The position numbers were made by a program, and so were the translations under genes. From Candidatus Kapaibacterium sp. (GTDB taxonomy: Bacteria; Bacteroidota; Ignavibacteria; Kapaibacteriales; HRBIN21): 7,331 nucleotides of DNA. This document shows positions 5,891 through 7,331 of this stretch, piece by piece; within the stretch, counting starts at the first letter, position 1, and the number at the start of each line of letters is the position of its first letter. The notes under the pieces were generated by a model, which had not been told where the DNA came from, ran no database searches, and saw nothing but the letters and a program-made list of their open reading frames with translations. The stretch spans positions 1 through 7,331 of the forward strand of contig JANWXA010000065.1 of NCBI GenBank assembly GCA_025055465.1. Direction: 5' to 3'.

Positions 5891-7331
5891 CTACACCTGG
5901 CCCATGCGGAGGGTACGGAGGCGGTTGAGCGCGGCAGCGATCTCGTACCGTCGGGGTCGGGCCAAGTTTCCAGGATGGCGCCCACCTCGGGCGAACGGGG
6001 AAAGCGCCTCAAGAGCTTCGGTATCCATGAGCCGCTCCACTGCATCCAGCAGCTCTCCGAGTCGCTTGTGCCCGTCGGCATAGCGCTCAGCAATTGTATG
6101 GATGGCGTATCCGATGGCCCGTGTCTGGCTGATGTCCACGAGTTGCTCTACTGCCCATAGCTCCACAGGGGTGGTGCCGATGATGAGGAGATCGGTAGAC
6201 TTGGCATCAATGCTGACCTCGCGGCGTCCTCGGGAAGGGTCTATGCTTTCGGGGATGAGGGCCCGTTCGCGGAGTCGCTCGAATGGGACCGGAGTCTCGC
6301 GCCGACGCCCCGTCGGATATGTGGCAGCGACCACCCTTGCCTGCTCGGTAACGTCTCCTGCGCAATACTCGCGCATCATGATGACGGTGTCGGCAACGTC
6401 CAGGTAGTCCCCACTGCCGCCCATGACTAAGACGGTGCTGATGCGGAAGCGCTCGAAGAGCTCGCGCACGCGGTCCACAAAGGGCGTAATCGGCTCGTGG
6501 TCTTTGGCCACCAGCGCTTGCATACGGGCATCGCGGACCATGAAGTTTGTGGCGGAGGTATCCTCGTCTATCAGCAGCAGTCGGGAGCCAGCCTCCAGTG
6601 CTTCCACGATGTTGGCAGCTTGGCTGGTGCTGCCGCTGGCGTTGTCGGTGCAGAAGGCATGGGTACTCTGTCCGTAGGGGAGTGTGCCGATGAAAGGGCT
6701 GAGATCAACCTGTTCAATCCGACGGCCGTCCTCGGCTCTGATCTTGACGGCATCGGCCCGAGTGACGACGTACTCCCGCCCGTCGCCTGGGATGTGCGGG
6801 TAGACCCCACGTTCCAGCGCTCGTAGGAGTGTAGACTTCCCGTGGTACCCACCGCCGACGATGAGGGTGATCCCCTCTGGAATGCCCATGCCGGTAATGC
6901 TCTCGCTGAGCTGTCCGTTGTGCCAGACGGGATTGGGTGGAGTGAAGCTCACTCGCAGGCTCGCTGGAGAGCGAAAAGGGATGGCATTGGGCAAGGGCAA
7001 TTGGCTAATGCCACTACGGCGTGGTAGAATTGCTCCGTCAGCGACGAAGGCGACGAGGCCCCGGTGCTGCAGTTGTCGGCGGATGAACTCTTGGTTCTCT
7101 GTGCACTCCACAAAACGTCGGCACTCCTCTTGCGGGGTCGTCCCCCAGAGGAGGCTGCGACGTACAATCTCAGGCAGCTCCTGGCAGAGCATGGCCTCTG
7201 CCTGGCGTCCCAGCACTGTTCGTCCGGCAGCGGGCAGTCCCAACTGGAAGCGGAGCTCTACCCACTCTGCGGTAACTCGGACTGCTGTCCGTTCTAAGAC
7301 CTCCTGGTCGCCGGCGTCAACGCTGATGAGT
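5891..7331 (-). CDS. ABC-class P-loop ATPase (COG3044/PF09818 type), 5' end cut by window edge
   Basis: This is the C-terminal 479 residues of a predicted ATPase of the ABC class; the reading frame runs off the right edge, so the start lies outside. Family members are, as I recall, about 560-570 residues, so roughly 85-90 are missing. The visible part opens LISVDAGDQEVLERTAVRVT and continues into GLPAAGRTVLGR. A TTG at 7243 could be mistaken for the start, but the coding sequence clearly continues upstream. Walker A is GGGYHGKS (6833-6856), preceded by GMGIPEGITLIV. An ABC-signature-like SGSTSQAANI follows, then Walker B RLLLIDEDTSATNF and MVRDARMQALV. No membrane segments are seen, so it is probably a cytosolic ATPase and not a transporter subunit. 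Its cellular role is not established in anything I know. It may be co-transcribed with the downstream carboxylase subunit. Confidence 0.9.
   Translation of the reverse strand, partial: LISVDAGDQEVLERTAVRVTAEWVELRFQLGLPAAGRTVLGRQAEAMLCQELPEIVRRSLLWGTTPQEECRRFVECTENQEFIRRQLQHRGLVAFVADGAILPRRSGISQLPLPNAIPFRSPASLRVSFTPPNPVWHNGQLSESITGMGIPEGITLIVGGGYHGKSTLLRALERGVYPHIPGDGREYVVTRADAVKIRAEDGRRIEQVDLSPFIGTLPYGQSTHAFCTDNASGSTSQAANIVEALEAGSRLLLIDEDTSATNFMVRDARMQALVAKDHEPITPFVDRVRELFERFRISTVLVMGGSGDYLDVADTVIMMREYCAGDVTEQARVVAATYPTGRRRETPVPFERLRERALIPESIDPSRGRREVSIDAKSTDLLIIGTTPVELWAVEQLVDISQTRAIGYAIHTIAERYADGHKRLGELLDAVERLMDTEALEALSPFARGGRHPGNLARPRRYEIAAALNRLRTLRMGQV

Noticed and set aside
5891..7243. 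ATPase gene as a complete 450-residue protein starting at TTG 7243
   Set aside because: Translation upstream of the TTG continues to the window edge with residues matching the family N-terminal region, so the TTG is an internal Leu codon and the gene is truncated by the window.

Overview
This 7.3 kb window is a gene-dense, GC-rich stretch of bacterial chromosome with five protein genes, two of them uncertain or cut at a window edge, and no intergenic gap longer than about 60 bases. No RNA genes, insertion sequences, CRISPR repeats or phage genes are visible. The gene families point to a Gram-negative bacterium of the Bacteroidota/Chlorobiota (FCB) group: a TonB-dependent receptor with an N-terminal carboxypeptidase-regulatory-like domain, paired with a small lipoprotein of a type I recall mainly from Bacteroidota. 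The high GC content would suit a lineage such as Kapabacteria, Ignavibacteria or Rhodothermota better than Flavobacteria. This placement is inference.

Region 1 (about 61-2933, + strand) is a two-gene outer-membrane uptake module. A 758-residue TonB-dependent receptor is followed, 2 bases after its stop codon, by a histidine-rich lipoprotein whose ribosome binding site lies inside the last codons of the receptor. The arrangement and the histidine content suggest uptake of a transition metal, most likely zinc, with the lipoprotein as accessory binding partner.

Region 2 (2934-4173, + strand) begins with a 61-base gap holding a striking inverted repeat. Its 3' arm contains the Shine-Dalgarno sequence of the next gene, a TRAM-less Fe-S-type rRNA uracil-C5 methyltransferase of the RlmD/RumA family.

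Region 3 (4170-7331, - strand) converges on region 2, sharing a 4-base overlap of stop codons. Reading in the minus direction, it holds the 3' part of an ABC-class P-loop ATPase (COG3044/PF09818 type, cut by the right window edge), then a 59-base gap, then a complete carboxyltransferase (beta) subunit of a biotin-dependent acyl-CoA carboxylase, closest to 3-methylcrotonyl-CoA carboxylase.

I found no clearly new multi-gene system. The observations most worth following are the hairpin that could hide the methyltransferase ribosome binding site, the receptor plus His-rich lipoprotein pair, and the conserved ATPase of unknown role beside the carboxylase subunit.
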